A stretch of 64,000 nt of DNA from Gelidibacter pelagius (GCF_017581925.1 NZ_JAGEVG010000002.1:302218-366217); one strand, 5' to 3'. Shown: positions 1 through 9,082, counted from the stretch's first letter. A program made the numbers and translations. Notes: generated by a model from the letters alone, not told the origin.

Positions 1-14
1 TTGAATTAAACTTT

Positions 15-44
15 CCTGCAAGGTTTCAAAAACCTTGTAGGTTT
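15..44. repeat. P1 intergenic palindrome
   Basis: Imperfect inverted repeat CCTGCAAGGTTT / AAACCTTGTAGG with a short A-rich loop. It is the first of about 14 copies of the P1 family in this window, all of them between genes. It lies upstream of cysN. Confidence 0.85.
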
Positions 45-93
45 CTAAAATTAAATACTAAATATTAACAGTTTAAAATACACCCGTAAAGAA

Positions 94-125
94 CTCCCTC
101 TCCTTTGGAGAGGGTTGGGGAGAGG
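94..125. repeat. P3 palindrome abutting cysN start
   Basis: Hairpin CCCTCTCC-TTT-GGAGAGGG followed by the tail TTGGGGAGAGG. The tail ends one base before the cysN ATG and gives a purine-rich stretch in Shine-Dalgarno position. Relatives lie before paaA (46291-46322) and inside paaD (48591-48621). Confidence 0.75.
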
Positions 126-126
126 A

Positions 127-1374
127 ATGGAAGTTTTAAAAATAGCAACAGCAGGAAGTGTAGATGATGGAAAAAGCACCTTAATTGGTAGAATTCTATA
201 CGATACAAAATCATTAACGAGTGATAAGCTCGACGCCATAAAAAAAACCAGTAAACAGAAAGGTTACGATTATCTTGATTTTTCATTGGCAACAGACGGT
301 TTGGTAGCCGAAAGAGAACAAGGGATTACCATTGATGTCGCTCATATTTATTTCTCAACACAAACCAAGAGTTATATCATTGCGGATACTCCTGGTCATG
401 TGGAGTATACGAGAAACATGGTTACAGGTGCTTCTACTTCGCAAGCGGCCATCATCTTGATTGACGCCCGAAAAGGTGTGATTGAACAGACCAATCGGCA
501 TTTTTTTATCAATAATTTATTGCGTGTAAAAGATGTGATCGTCGCCATCAATAAAATGGATTTGGTTGATTTTTCCGAAGAAATTTATAACAAGATCAAA
601 GCTGATTTCAAAAGCTTAATGGATAAACGGGATTATCAAGAGCAAAATATCACCTTCATTCCGGTGAGTGCGCTAAAAGGTGACAATGTTGTCCATAAAT
701 CAAAACACACACCGTGGTACAAAGGACAAACTCTATTGGAACATTTTGAACAATTGGACACTGAAGATATTTACAATGTTGGCACGCCACGATTTCCTGT
801 ACAGTATGTTATAAGACCGAAGACTGAAGAATTTCATGATTTTAGAGGTTATGCCGGTAAAGTATATGGTGGGGAACTAAGTGTTGGTGATGAAGTGGTC
901 GCTTTGCCATCCCAAACGAAATCTAAAATAAAAGAGATTATTGTATATGATCAATTGTACCAAACCGCTTCAAGACGCTCGTCAGTGACCATCACTTTGG
1001 AAGATGATATCAATGTGAGTCGCGGGGATATGTTGGTGAAAGCCGCTGACTTACCAACTATTGATAAGCAATTCACAGCAACCATTTCTTGGATGGATTC
1101 TCAAAACTTAGTGACAGGGAATAAATATGTATTGCAACACGGGGTCAATAAAGTTTTGGCCAAGGTGGATGCCATTAATCATAAAATCCATCCCGATTAT
1201 TCAGGAATTGAAGACAATATCCAGGCTCTGGGAATGAATGATATCGCGTCGGTAACTTTCAAATTGAACAAGCCTATTTTTTTCGATCCGTTCAAAAACC
1301 ATCGTACCAATGGCTCTTTCATTTTAATCGATTCACAATCCAATAATACCGTTGGAGCAGGCTTTATTCAGTAA
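127..1374 (+). CDS. cysN: Sulfate adenylyltransferase large subunit (GTPase) CysN
   Basis: ATP sulfurylase regulatory GTPase, which couples GTP hydrolysis to APS formation by CysD in assimilatory sulfate activation. The 415-residue protein has the P-loop GSVDDGKST at residues 10-18, the G3 motif DTPGH near residue 88, the G4 motif NKMD near 142 and two C-terminal EF-Tu-like beta-barrel domains. There is no fused APS kinase (CysC). I chose ATG 127; a TTG 12 bases upstream is in frame but lies inside a palindromic repeat. The partner gene cysD is expected just upstream, outside the window. Downstream genes continue the sulfur pathway. Confidence 0.93.
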   Translation: MEVLKIATAGSVDDGKSTLIGRILYDTKSLTSDKLDAIKKTSKQKGYDYLDFSLATDGLVAEREQGITIDVAHIYFSTQTKSYIIADTPGHVEYTRNMVTGASTSQAAIILIDARKGVIEQTNRHFFINNLLRVKDVIVAINKMDLVDFSEEIYNKIKADFKSLMDKRDYQEQNITFIPVSALKGDNVVHKSKHTPWYKGQTLLEHFEQLDTEDIYNVGTPRFPVQYVIRPKTEEFHDFRGYAGKVYGGELSVGDEVVALPSQTKSKIKEIIVYDQLYQTASRRSSVTITLEDDINVSRGDMLVKAADLPTIDKQFTATISWMDSQNLVTGNKYVLQHGVNKVLAKVDAINHKIHPDYSGIEDNIQALGMNDIASVTFKLNKPIFFDPFKNHRTNGSFILIDSQSNNTVGAGFIQ

Positions 1375-1516
1375 AAGACGTAAACACCAAATTGGTGAAC
1401 TAAGAGGATTGCTCATAATCACAAATCACTAACAGTATTCTCGCTTACCCGAGTCAGAATTCCTTCCAGAACTTGCATTTAGTGCAGTACAGATGGGAGG
1501 TTAGCAGGGCATTTTT

Positions 1517-3610
1517 ATGCAAAGTTTTAGAACAGAATTAGAAAATCCAGTCGTTGAAAAAGACATTATCGATTTAGCCAATAAAATTGAACTCTTCAAA
1601 TATGGCAAGATTGACGAGGATCAATTCAGAAGTGTGCGTTTGGCACGAGGTATTTATGGACAGCGCCAACAAGGTGTCCAAATGGTACGGATCAAATTGC
1701 CTTACGGAAAAGTTCTGAGTCAACAGTTACGACGAATTGCGGATGTTTCTGACGAATATTCCCGAGGACGCTTACACATCACTACCCGGCAGGATATCCA
1801 AATCCATTATGTCGATATTGATAGAACTCCCGAACTCTGGGAAGAATTGGAAAAAGATACGATGACCATTCGTGAAGCCTGTGGCAATACGGTTAGAAAT
1901 GTGACTGCAAGTGAAACTGCCGGCATCGATATCAATGAACCTTTTGATGTGTCGCCGTATGCCGATGCTGTTTTTAAATTCTTTTTAAGAAATCCTATCT
2001 GCCAGGAAATGGGACGGAAGTTTAAAGTGTCCTTCTCGGCTTCCGATGAAGATTCAGGCCTGTCCTACATGCACGATTTAGGCTTTATTGCTAAAAAGGA
2101 AAATGGCATCAGAGGCTTTAAAGTGATGTTAGGGGGAGGCTTGGGCTCACAACCACGGCTTGCAGATGTACTCTATGAATTCTTGCCAACCAATCGGATA
2201 ATTCCATTGATGGAAGGGGTGCTACGTGTTTTTGACCACCATGGCGAGCGAAAAAGTCGGGCCAAGGCAAGGATGAAGTTCTTGGTCAATGCTATCGGAT
2301 TGGAGGAATTCAAATCTTTGGTTGATGAAGAACAGGAAGCCATTGCAAATACCACTATTCCTATTAATGTTGAAGATTATCCAATATCTGTCCCGGTAAC
2401 TGTTGAAGTGCCAAAAGTGGTCCTTAAAGATAAAGAAGCTTTTAATGTTTGGAAAGCGACCAACCTTATTCCACAAAAACAGAAGGGTTATGTGGCCATT
2501 GGTATTAAGATATTGCTGGGTGATTTCTATACGGACAAAGCACGTTTGTTAGCGGATTTAGTTCAGAAATATGCTGCTGGAGAAATTCGATTGACCCTAC
2601 GTCAAAACATTCTCATCCCTTTTGTGAAAGAGGAGTTGTTGCCCTATTTCTATCAGGAATTGGACAAATTAGGTTTTACGGAAGTAGGCTATAATAAAGC
2701 AGTCGATATCACGGCATGTCCAGGAACGGATACTTGTAATTTAGGAATTGCAAGCAGTACCGGTATTGCAGAAGAACTGGAGCGTGTGATCAAGACTGAG
2801 TATCCACACTACCTAAAGAACGAAGATTTAGTCATCAAAATTAGCGGCTGTATGAATGCCTGTGGTCAGCACAATATGGCGAACATCGGATTTCAGGGCA
2901 TGTCAGTTCGAACTCCAGATAAATTAGTGGCGCCTGCACTTCAAGTTTTGCTTGGCGGCGGGAATTTGGGCAACGGAAAAGGAGTGTACGCTGATAAAGT
3001 GGTGAAAGTCCCGAGTAAGAGAGGACCAGAAGCCTTGCGTCGTATTTTAAATGATTTTGAAGCCAATGCCAATGGGGAATCCTTTTTGGATTATTATTTA
3101 TCACAAGGCGAAAAATACTTTTATAGCCTGTTAACCGACCTGTCAGATGTGACCAATTTAACCCAAGACGATTTCATCGATTGGGGAACTAATGAGGACT
3201 ATATTAAAGCCATTGGCATTGGAGAATGTGCAGGAGTGATGATCGATTTGATTGAAACCTTGTTTTTGGAAAGTGAAGAGAAAATTGATAATGCCAAGGA
3301 AGCTTTAGGACATAAAGTATATTCCAATGCCATTTATTTAGCCTACACGTCCATGGTTAACGCTGCAAAGGCACTATTAATATCTGAAGACATTGTCACA
3401 AATACCCAAGCCGGAATTATAAGTCAGTTTGATGCTGAATTTGTTGAATCCCAAAAAATTGATTTGGGAACTACCTTTTCGGAATTCATTTATCAAATAA
3501 GAAAGAATGCACCAACGCAAGATTTCGCCCAAAATTATATTGAGAATGCAACGGTATTTTTAAATAAAGCAAGAGCTTTTAGAAAACAAAAACAGGCCAT
3601 AACTATTTAA
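1517..3610 (+). CDS. Assimilatory sulfite reductase with C-terminal HEPN-like extension
   Basis: Siroheme and [4Fe-4S] enzyme predicted to reduce sulfite to sulfide. Two ferredoxin-like plus NIR/SIR repeats fill residues 1 to about 540. The cluster-binding motif is split as CPGTDTC (near 401-407) and GCMNACG (near 445-449). The last 130 or so residues are an all-helical region not found in standard sulfite reductases; it resembles the HEPN-type domain annotated in Bacteroidota homologues. An adjacent ferredoxin-NADP reductase and siroheme genes favour ferredoxin-dependent sulfite reduction over nitrite reduction. The start ATG follows a GGGAGG tract. The 142-base gap before it holds a small palindrome (CACCAAATTGGTG) but no gene that I can see. 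Confidence 0.88.
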   Translation: MQSFRTELENPVVEKDIIDLANKIELFKYGKIDEDQFRSVRLARGIYGQRQQGVQMVRIKLPYGKVLSQQLRRIADVSDEYSRGRLHITTRQDIQIHYVDIDRTPELWEELEKDTMTIREACGNTVRNVTASETAGIDINEPFDVSPYADAVFKFFLRNPICQEMGRKFKVSFSASDEDSGLSYMHDLGFIAKKENGIRGFKVMLGGGLGSQPRLADVLYEFLPTNRIIPLMEGVLRVFDHHGERKSRAKARMKFLVNAIGLEEFKSLVDEEQEAIANTTIPINVEDYPISVPVTVEVPKVVLKDKEAFNVWKATNLIPQKQKGYVAIGIKILLGDFYTDKARLLADLVQKYAAGEIRLTLRQNILIPFVKEELLPYFYQELDKLGFTEVGYNKAVDITACPGTDTCNLGIASSTGIAEELERVIKTEYPHYLKNEDLVIKISGCMNACGQHNMANIGFQGMSVRTPDKLVAPALQVLLGGGNLGNGKGVYADKVVKVPSKRGPEALRRILNDFEANANGESFLDYYLSQGEKYFYSLLTDLSDVTNLTQDDFIDWGTNEDYIKAIGIGECAGVMIDLIETLFLESEEKIDNAKEALGHKVYSNAIYLAYTSMVNAAKALLISEDIVTNTQAGIISQFDAEFVESQKIDLGTTFSEFIYQIRKNAPTQDFAQNYIENATVFLNKARAFRKQKQAITI

Positions 3611-3613
3611 ACA

Positions 3614-3685
3614 AACCTGACAGGTTTTAAAAACATCCTGCAAGGTTTTCAAAACTTCCTGCAAGGTTTTCAAAACCTTGTAGGT
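3614..3685. repeat. Cluster of P1 palindrome units
   Basis: Three successive P1 arms, beginning CCTGACAGG, CCTGCAAGG and CCTGCAAGG and closing with CCTTGTAGG. This is a partial tandem array between the sulfite reductase and cobA genes, 15 bases before the cobA start. Confidence 0.8.
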
Positions 3686-3700
3686 ATAATAAATATTTAC

Positions 3701-4468
3701 ATGAAAACACCAAGATTAACAGTAGTAGGCGCAGGTCCTGGAGATCCAGAACTGATCACCCTTAAAGCCATCAAAGCGATAGAATCTGCAGATGTCATTT
3801 TATACGATGCCTTGATCAACGTGGCGTTATTAGACTATGCATCCCCAGAGGCAGAACTCATATTTGTGGGCAAACGCAAGGGCTGTTATGCCTATCAACA
3901 AGATCAAATTAACGACTTGATTGTGGCGCGGGCAAAATCCCATGGTCATGTGGTCCGATTGAAAGGTGGTGATCCTTTTATTTTTGGTCGTGGTGCTGAG
4001 GAAATTGATTTTGTGCGACAATATGGAATAGAAACCTATGTCGTTCCTGGCATTTCATCAGCATTGGCGGTGCCTGCCTACCAAGGGATTCCATTAACAA
4101 AACGAGGTGCTTCCGAAAGTTTTTGGGTGATTACTGGCACCACAAAATCCCACCAATTATCAAATGATGTCAAACTTGCCGCGCAATCTACTGCAACGGT
4201 GGTCATTTTAATGGGCATGGGGAAATTGTCTGAAATAGTCGACGTGTTTTCTTCGGAAGGAAAGCAAAATACATCTGTGGCAATTATCCAAAACGGCACT
4301 ACGGAAAATGAGAAATTTGGTACTGGAACCATTTCAACAATTTGTGATGTGGTTGAAAAACGAAACTTGTCCAATCCCGCAATCATTGTGATTGGTGACG
4401 TTGTTAATCAGCGGGTCAAGCTAAATTCTATTCATACAGAAGTCAACCAACAACTCATAACAGCTTAA
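3701..4468 (+). CDS. cobA: Uroporphyrinogen-III C-methyltransferase
   Basis: SUMT transfers two methyl groups from SAM to uroporphyrinogen III, giving precorrin-2, the first step towards siroheme. At 255 residues it has the usual length of a stand-alone SUMT. Diagnostic motifs are VGAGPGDPELITLKA near the N-terminus, VVRLKGGDPFIFGRGAEE near residue 85 and VPGISSA near 118. Two bases separate it from the precorrin-2 dehydrogenase gene, so the two are probably co-transcribed to supply siroheme to the sulfite reductase upstream. In enterobacteria these activities are fused in CysG; here they are separate proteins. Confidence 0.95.
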   Translation: MKTPRLTVVGAGPGDPELITLKAIKAIESADVILYDALINVALLDYASPEAELIFVGKRKGCYAYQQDQINDLIVARAKSHGHVVRLKGGDPFIFGRGAEEIDFVRQYGIETYVVPGISSALAVPAYQGIPLTKRGASESFWVITGTTKSHQLSNDVKLAAQSTATVVILMGMGKLSEIVDVFSSEGKQNTSVAIIQNGTTENEKFGTGTISTICDVVEKRNLSNPAIIVIGDVVNQRVKLNSIHTEVNQQLITA

Positions 4469-4470
4469 AA

Positions 4471-5046
4471 ATGGAACGAAATAACTTATACCCTATTTTC
4501 TTAAGAATGCATAAAATCCAAACCTTAATTGTTGGCGGTGGTAATGTCGGCTTAGAGAAGCTCACATTTTTATTAAAATCGAGCCCCAATGCCAATGTGG
4601 AAATGGTGGCCCCTTTTTTCAGGGATGAGGTGAAAGCGCTCGCAGAACAATTCAACATCAACTTGATCTATATGGCTTATGACGCTGCGTTTTTATGTGA
4701 TAAGGATTTGGTCATTGCAGCAACTGATAACGTGGAGGTCAACAAAAAAATCTATAAAGATGCCAAACGCCGAAATCTATTGGTCAATGTTGCAGACACC
4801 CCTGAATTTTGTGATTTCTATTTAGGAGGAATAGTCACAAAAGGCAATGTTAAAATAGCCATTTCCACAAACGGGAAATCGCCAACCACAGCGAAACGCT
4901 TACGTCAGTTTTTTGAAGAAGTCATTCCTGACGATGTCAATATTCTGGTAGAAAATTTAAACCAATACAGAAAAACAATTAAAGGCAATTTTGAGCAAAA
5001 AGTGAATGCACTCAACAAAATTACCGAAACTTTAATAAGTAAATAA
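4471..5046 (+). CDS. Precorrin-2 dehydrogenase / siroheme synthase N-domain
   Basis: A 191-residue protein corresponding to the N-terminal part of CysG (Met8/SirC type). It oxidises precorrin-2 with NAD and probably inserts iron to complete siroheme. It begins with a Rossmann motif, LIVGGGNVGLEK (residues 16-27), and carries the conserved NVADTPEFCDFYLGGIV stretch near residue 108 and the STNGKSPTTAKRLR segment. It is sandwiched between cobA and the ferredoxin reductase gene with gaps of 2 and 1 bases, a tight operon. Confidence 0.92.
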   Translation: MERNNLYPIFLRMHKIQTLIVGGGNVGLEKLTFLLKSSPNANVEMVAPFFRDEVKALAEQFNINLIYMAYDAAFLCDKDLVIAATDNVEVNKKIYKDAKRRNLLVNVADTPEFCDFYLGGIVTKGNVKIAISTNGKSPTTAKRLRQFFEEVIPDDVNILVENLNQYRKTIKGNFEQKVNALNKITETLISK

Positions 5047-5047
5047 C

Positions 5048-6097
5048 ATGATTAAAACAGATATTTTAATAATAGGTGCTGGGCCTACAGGATTATTCAC
5101 CGTTTTTGAAGCAGGATTATTGAAACTCAAATGTCATTTAATTGATGCATTGCCACAACCTGGAGGGCAGTGTTCAGAATTATATCCTAAAAAGCCCATT
5201 TATGATATTCCGGGAGTGCCGGATATTTTGGCTGGAGATTTGACAAATAACCTCTTGGAACAAGGTAAACAGTTCCAACCTGGGTTTACTTTGGGCGAAC
5301 GCGCAGAAACTTTAGAAAGGCAAGAAGATGGTAGTTTTATTGTAACCACTAACAAAGGAACTCGGCATCATGCGCCAATTGTCGCTATCGCTGGTGGTTT
5401 GGGTAGTTTTGAACCAAGAAAGCCATTGATTGAAAATATCGCCTACTATGAAGATTTAGGGGTGGACTATTATATCAAGGATCCTGAAGTATATAGAAAC
5501 AAAAAAGTAGTGATTTCTGGGGGTGGTGATTCTGCTTTGGATTGGAGTATTTTTTTGGCGGATATCGCATCAGAAGTGACGCTCGTTCATAGACGTAATG
5601 AATTTAGAGGGGCTCTGGACTCCGTAGAAAAAGTTCAGGAACTAAAACTTCTTGGGAAAATCAATCTCGTCACGCCATCTGAAGTGACTGCATTACACGG
5701 AAACAAAAGATTAGAGGGTGTTACTATTGAACGTGAAGGTGTGAAAATTTTATATGAGGCAGATCATTTCATTCCGTTATTTGGACTTTCTCCAAAACTG
5801 GGACCAATAGGAGATTGGGGTTTGGAAATTGAGAAAAACGCCATCAAGGTCGATACTTTTGACTATCAAACTAATATTCCAGGAGTTTATGCCATTGGTG
5901 ATGTTAATACCTATCCTGGAAAATTGAAGTTGATTCTCTGTGGTTTTCATGAAGCGACGCTAATGTGTCAATCGGCATATCAAATCATTAATCCTGGTAA
6001 AAAATATGTGCTTAAATATACTACGGTTAGCGGTATTAATGGATTTGATGGCACACGTAAAGAAGCACCAAAAGCAGTTGTACAAGCTATTCTATAA
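5048..6097 (+). CDS. Ferredoxin--NADP reductase (thioredoxin-reductase-like type)
   Basis: FAD and NADPH enzyme of 349 residues. The FAD-binding motif GAGPTGL is at residues 10-16. PQPGGQCSELYP follows, and the NADPH-binding GGGDSALDW motif is near residue 159. The redox-active CxxC pair of true thioredoxin reductases is absent, which fits the YumC/TRLF ferredoxin reductase group. Its place directly after the siroheme genes suggests that it feeds electrons through ferredoxin to the sulfite reductase. It also has similarity to general NAD(P)/FAD oxidoreductases, so the exact electron acceptor is inferred from context. Confidence 0.85.
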   Translation: MIKTDILIIGAGPTGLFTVFEAGLLKLKCHLIDALPQPGGQCSELYPKKPIYDIPGVPDILAGDLTNNLLEQGKQFQPGFTLGERAETLERQEDGSFIVTTNKGTRHHAPIVAIAGGLGSFEPRKPLIENIAYYEDLGVDYYIKDPEVYRNKKVVISGGGDSALDWSIFLADIASEVTLVHRRNEFRGALDSVEKVQELKLLGKINLVTPSEVTALHGNKRLEGVTIEREGVKILYEADHFIPLFGLSPKLGPIGDWGLEIEKNAIKVDTFDYQTNIPGVYAIGDVNTYPGKLKLILCGFHEATLMCQSAYQIINPGKKYVLKYTTVSGINGFDGTRKEAPKAVVQAIL

Positions 6098-6142
6098 TTT
6101 GCTGTAAATAATTGTTTAATTTTGATATTACCCTCATGAATA

Positions 6143-6922
6143 ATGCGTAATATTGATCATATGAGTATACTTTCAAATCAATTAAATCAATTTCAGACTT
6201 ATAATATCTGTTTAAAGGATCCTGTCGAGACCTTCACAAAGGCCTTGTTTTATATGCTATTTGATGAAGAATATCGGACTCTTAATTGTCAATTTGTAAA
6301 AGACACATTTCTTAAGATTACGACAAAGCTGAAATTGGAAGACGGTGAAGAAACATGGGCGCAATTTGAAAGTCAATTCGGATCTATACGTGAGAAACTT
6401 GATTTGGACGCGATTGCCATAGAACAAAATGACCCTGCGGCCAAGAGTTTAACTGAAGTGTATCTGGCATATCCAGGGTTTCACGCCATTGCTATTTATA
6501 GATTAAGTCATGCGCTATATAAGCTAAACTATTTTGTTATTTCAAGAATGATGAGTGAACACGTACATGGTTTAACCGGCGTGGATATTCATCCCGGTGC
6601 AACAATCGGAGATTCTTTTTTTATCGATCACGGTACAGGAATTGTTATCGGGGAAACGGCCATCATTAAAAACAACGTCAAAATTTATCAAGGGGTGACC
6701 TTGGGCGGCATTCAAATAAAAAAGAGTCTATCGGAAACAAAACGTCACCCCACCATTGAAGATAATGTGACCATCTATGCCAACGCAACTGTTTTGGGAG
6801 GCGATATTGTTATTGGCGCAAATAGCATTATTGGGGCGAACGTATGGATTACCCAATCGGTTCCTGAAAATTCGTTAGTCACCTATCAAACAGAAATAAA
6901 AATTAGCACACGCAAAAAATGA
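6143..6922 (+). CDS. cysE: Serine O-acetyltransferase
   Basis: Acetylates serine with acetyl-CoA to give O-acetylserine, the carbon skeleton for cysteine. The N-terminal helical part spans residues 1 to about 140. The C-terminal left-handed beta-helix of hexapeptide repeats contains GVDIHPGATIGDSFFIDHG and the GVTLGG motif. An alternative start (ATG 6161) lies six codons in. The stop codon overlaps the cysM start (ATGA), consistent with translational coupling of the two enzymes of the cysteine synthase pathway. The 260-residue length fits the EpsC/CysE type of Bacteroidota. Confidence 0.93.
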   Translation: MRNIDHMSILSNQLNQFQTYNICLKDPVETFTKALFYMLFDEEYRTLNCQFVKDTFLKITTKLKLEDGEETWAQFESQFGSIREKLDLDAIAIEQNDPAAKSLTEVYLAYPGFHAIAIYRLSHALYKLNYFVISRMMSEHVHGLTGVDIHPGATIGDSFFIDHGTGIVIGETAIIKNNVKIYQGVTLGGIQIKKSLSETKRHPTIEDNVTIYANATVLGGDIVIGANSIIGANVWITQSVPENSLVTYQTEIKISTRKK

Positions 6923-7809
6923 TTCAAAGTCAATCGATAATCGACCAAATTGGTAACACACCACTTGTTGAAGTGAAAAATATTATTTCCAAAAAGGAAG
7001 TACGTTTATTTTTGAAATTGGAAGGCACAAATCCAGGAGGTAGTGTGAAGGATCGTGCTGCTTTAAATATGATTTCGGAAGCTTTAAAACGTGGTGATGT
7101 TAAACAAGGAGATACTTTGGTAGAAGCTACAAGCGGGAATACAGGAATTGCCTTAGCATTCATAGCTCAGTTGTTAGGTGTGAAAATGGTGTTGGTCATG
7201 CCTGAGAATTCTACCGTAGAGCGGATCAAAACCATGAGGGCCTATGGTGCGGAATTAATTCTGACTTCCGCAGATGATGGAATCGAGGGAGCCCGAGACG
7301 TCGCTGAAAAGCTCGAAAAAGACAAGGGCTATTTTATGTTAAACCAATTTGGCAATGACGACAATTGGAAAGCCCATTATAAAACCACCGGTCCAGAAAT
7401 TTGGCGTGATACTAATGGTGAAGTGACACATTTTGTTTCGGCTATGGGAACCACCGGAACCATTATGGGCGTGTCCACGTTTTTAAAAGAGCAGAATAAA
7501 AACATCACCATTGTTGGCGCACAACCAAAAGATGGTGCTAAAATCCCTGGCATCCGTAAATGGCCGGAAGCTTATCTTCCCCGAATTTTTGATCGCTCGA
7601 AAGTGGATAAGGTGATTGAGGTGATTGAGGAAGATGCAAAAAAAACAACCAATAGACTGGCTAGAAAAGAAGGTGTTTTTGCAGGAATGAGTAGCGGGGG
7701 CGCTGTTGCTGCTGCGTTGAAAATCGCCGAAAAATTGGATAAGGGAATCATTGTTGCCGTCATCTGTGATATTGGCGATCGGTATTTATCTTCAGATTTA
7801 TTTGAATAA
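6919..7809 (+). CDS. cysM: Cysteine synthase (O-acetylserine sulfhydrylase B)
   Basis: PLP enzyme making cysteine from O-acetylserine and sulfide (or thiosulfate). The PLP lysine is in PGGSVKDRAA (residues 34-43); SGNTGIA follows near residue 74 and the phosphate-binding glycine loop GTTGT near 177. The 296-residue length and the GARDVAEKL-type sequence favour CysM over CysK. The start overlaps the cysE stop by four bases. It ends the sulfur block; the next element is a SAM riboswitch, so methionine genes downstream are regulated separately. Confidence 0.92.
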   Translation: MIQSQSIIDQIGNTPLVEVKNIISKKEVRLFLKLEGTNPGGSVKDRAALNMISEALKRGDVKQGDTLVEATSGNTGIALAFIAQLLGVKMVLVMPENSTVERIKTMRAYGAELILTSADDGIEGARDVAEKLEKDKGYFMLNQFGNDDNWKAHYKTTGPEIWRDTNGEVTHFVSAMGTTGTIMGVSTFLKEQNKNITIVGAQPKDGAKIPGIRKWPEAYLPRIFDRSKVDKVIEVIEEDAKKTTNRLARKEGVFAGMSSGGAVAAALKIAEKLDKGIIVAVICDIGDRYLSSDLFE

Positions 7810-7812
7810 AAG

Positions 7813-7843
7813 TTGGTGGACTATTTTTTATACACTAAATTCG
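7813..7843 (+). promoter_or_regulatory. Candidate promoter for the metH-metF transcript
   Basis: TTG at 7813-7815 and TAAATTCG at 7836-7843, 20 bases apart, match the Bacteroidota pattern TTG-N17-23-TAnnTTTG with one mismatch in the -7 box. The predicted transcription start near 7850 would place the whole riboswitch in the leader. Confidence 0.45.
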
Positions 7844-7870
7844 CCCTTTGTTCATACTATTATTAATTTG

Positions 7871-8007
7871 TTATCACGAAAGGCAGAGGGATTAGACCCG
7901 TTGAAGCCTTAGCAACCCTTACGAATTCCTGCGAAGGCAGGAATCTCAATTTAAGAAGGTGCTAAATTCTACTTTATTCTGAATTGTTTCAGGATTAAGA
8001 CAGATAA
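7871..8007 (+). promoter_or_regulatory. SAM-I (S-box) riboswitch
   Basis: Leader controlling the split methionine synthase genes. P1 pairs TTATC (7871-7875) with GATAA (8003-8007). P2 pairs AAGGC (7880-7884) with GCCTT (7906-7910), with an inner GGG/CCC. The conserved core GACCCGTTGAAGCCTTAGCAACC and AAGGTGCTAAATTC are present. P4 is an eight-pair stem ATTCTGAA / TTTCAGGAT. The P3 arm is unusual: its tip holds a complete P2-family palindrome (7925-7944). A weak downstream hairpin AAAGTG / CACTTT (about 8010-8032) precedes T-rich sequence and could be part of the expression platform. Confidence 0.9.
7925..7944. repeat. P2 palindrome inside riboswitch P3
   Basis: ATTCCTGCGAAGGCAGGAAT, arms of eight bases and loop GAAG. 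The same sequence occurs at 36196, and close variants at about ten other sites. Here it extends the P3 hairpin of the SAM riboswitch without touching the conserved core. Confidence 0.88.
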
Positions 8008-8064
8008 CCAAAGTGTTTTTTCTCCTCACTTTCCTGATGACATTTTTTATTTTTACTTTAAACA

Positions 8065-9066
8065 ATGTCAGACTTAAATCAAATTTTACAAGACCGTATT
8101 CTTATTCTCGATGGTGCCATGGGGACCATGTTGCAACGCAATAACTTCTCTGAAGAAGATTTTCGTGGCGAACGTTTCAAAGATTATCCAAGCTCACTTA
8201 AAGGCAATAATGATTTGCTATCATTAACCCAGCCACAGGCTATTGCTGATGTTCATCGTAAATATTTTGAGGCGGGAGCAGATATTGTAGAAACCAACAC
8301 CTTTTCAGGAACTACCATCGCCATGGCCGATTATAATTTGGAAGATTTGGTTTACGAACTGAATTTCGAATCTGCTAAAATAGCCAAACAAGTTGCCGAT
8401 GAATTTACCAAAGCCAATCCTAATAAACCGCGATTTGTAGCAGGAAGCATTGGGCCAACCAACAAAACCGCAAGTTTATCACCAGATGTCAATAGGCCAG
8501 AATTTCGAGCCATCACCTTTGACGAACTTCGGATTGCCTATAAACAGCAAGTGGAAGCTTTGATTGATGGAGGTGTCGATATTTTACTGGTAGAAACGAT
8601 TTTTGATACCTTAAATGCCAAAGCCGCCTTGTTTGCTATTGATGAGGTCAAAGAAGAACGAGACCTCGATATTCCAATCATGGTTTCAGGAACCATTACA
8701 GATGCTTCTGGACGGACACTTTCTGGACAAACAGTGGAAGCGTTTTTACTGTCCATTTCCCATATTCCTTTGCTCAGCGTCGGATTCAATTGCGCGCTTG
8801 GAGCAGATCAATTACAACCTTATTTACAACGATTATCCAACGAAACAGAATTTTATACGTCTGCGCACCCCAATGCAGGGTTACCAAATGCTTTTGGGGA
8901 ATACGAGCAGACTGCTGATCAAATGAACGCTTTTATTGAAGAATACCTCAAAGATGGATTGATCAATATTATTGGAGGATGTTGCGGTTCCACACCAGAA
9001 CATATTCAAAAAATAGCGGAGACCGCAAAAAACTATAAACCTCGCCAAATAGGAATAGAAGTCTAA
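8065..9066 (+). CDS. metH: Methionine synthase, homocysteine-binding subunit (MetH N-terminal part)
   Basis: A 333-residue homocysteine S-methyltransferase domain equal to the first module of cobalamin-dependent methionine synthase. It begins near ILILDGAMGTMLQ. The zinc ligands are Cys near residue 243 (SVGFNCALGAD) and the Cys pair near 307-308 (GGCCGSTPEHI). The remaining modules are encoded separately by the next gene, 98 bases downstream. The two proteins must act together to methylate homocysteine from methyltetrahydrofolate. The split arrangement occurs in other Bacteroidota. It is under the SAM riboswitch upstream. Confidence 0.92.
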   Translation: MSDLNQILQDRILILDGAMGTMLQRNNFSEEDFRGERFKDYPSSLKGNNDLLSLTQPQAIADVHRKYFEAGADIVETNTFSGTTIAMADYNLEDLVYELNFESAKIAKQVADEFTKANPNKPRFVAGSIGPTNKTASLSPDVNRPEFRAITFDELRIAYKQQVEALIDGGVDILLVETIFDTLNAKAALFAIDEVKEERDLDIPIMVSGTITDASGRTLSGQTVEAFLLSISHIPLLSVGFNCALGADQLQPYLQRLSNETEFYTSAHPNAGLPNAFGEYEQTADQMNAFIEEYLKDGLINIIGGCCGSTPEHIQKIAETAKNYKPRQIGIEV

Positions 9067-9082
9067 TTAAGAATAGAAGCCT

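Noticed and set aside
1375..1516. Possible small gene between cysN and the sulfite reductase gene
   Set aside because: Frames are short, without a credible start or family features; only a small palindrome is visible.
7809..8064. Possible T-box or second riboswitch before metH
   Set aside because: Only SAM-I core elements are present; no T-box sequence (TGGNACCGCG-like) was found.
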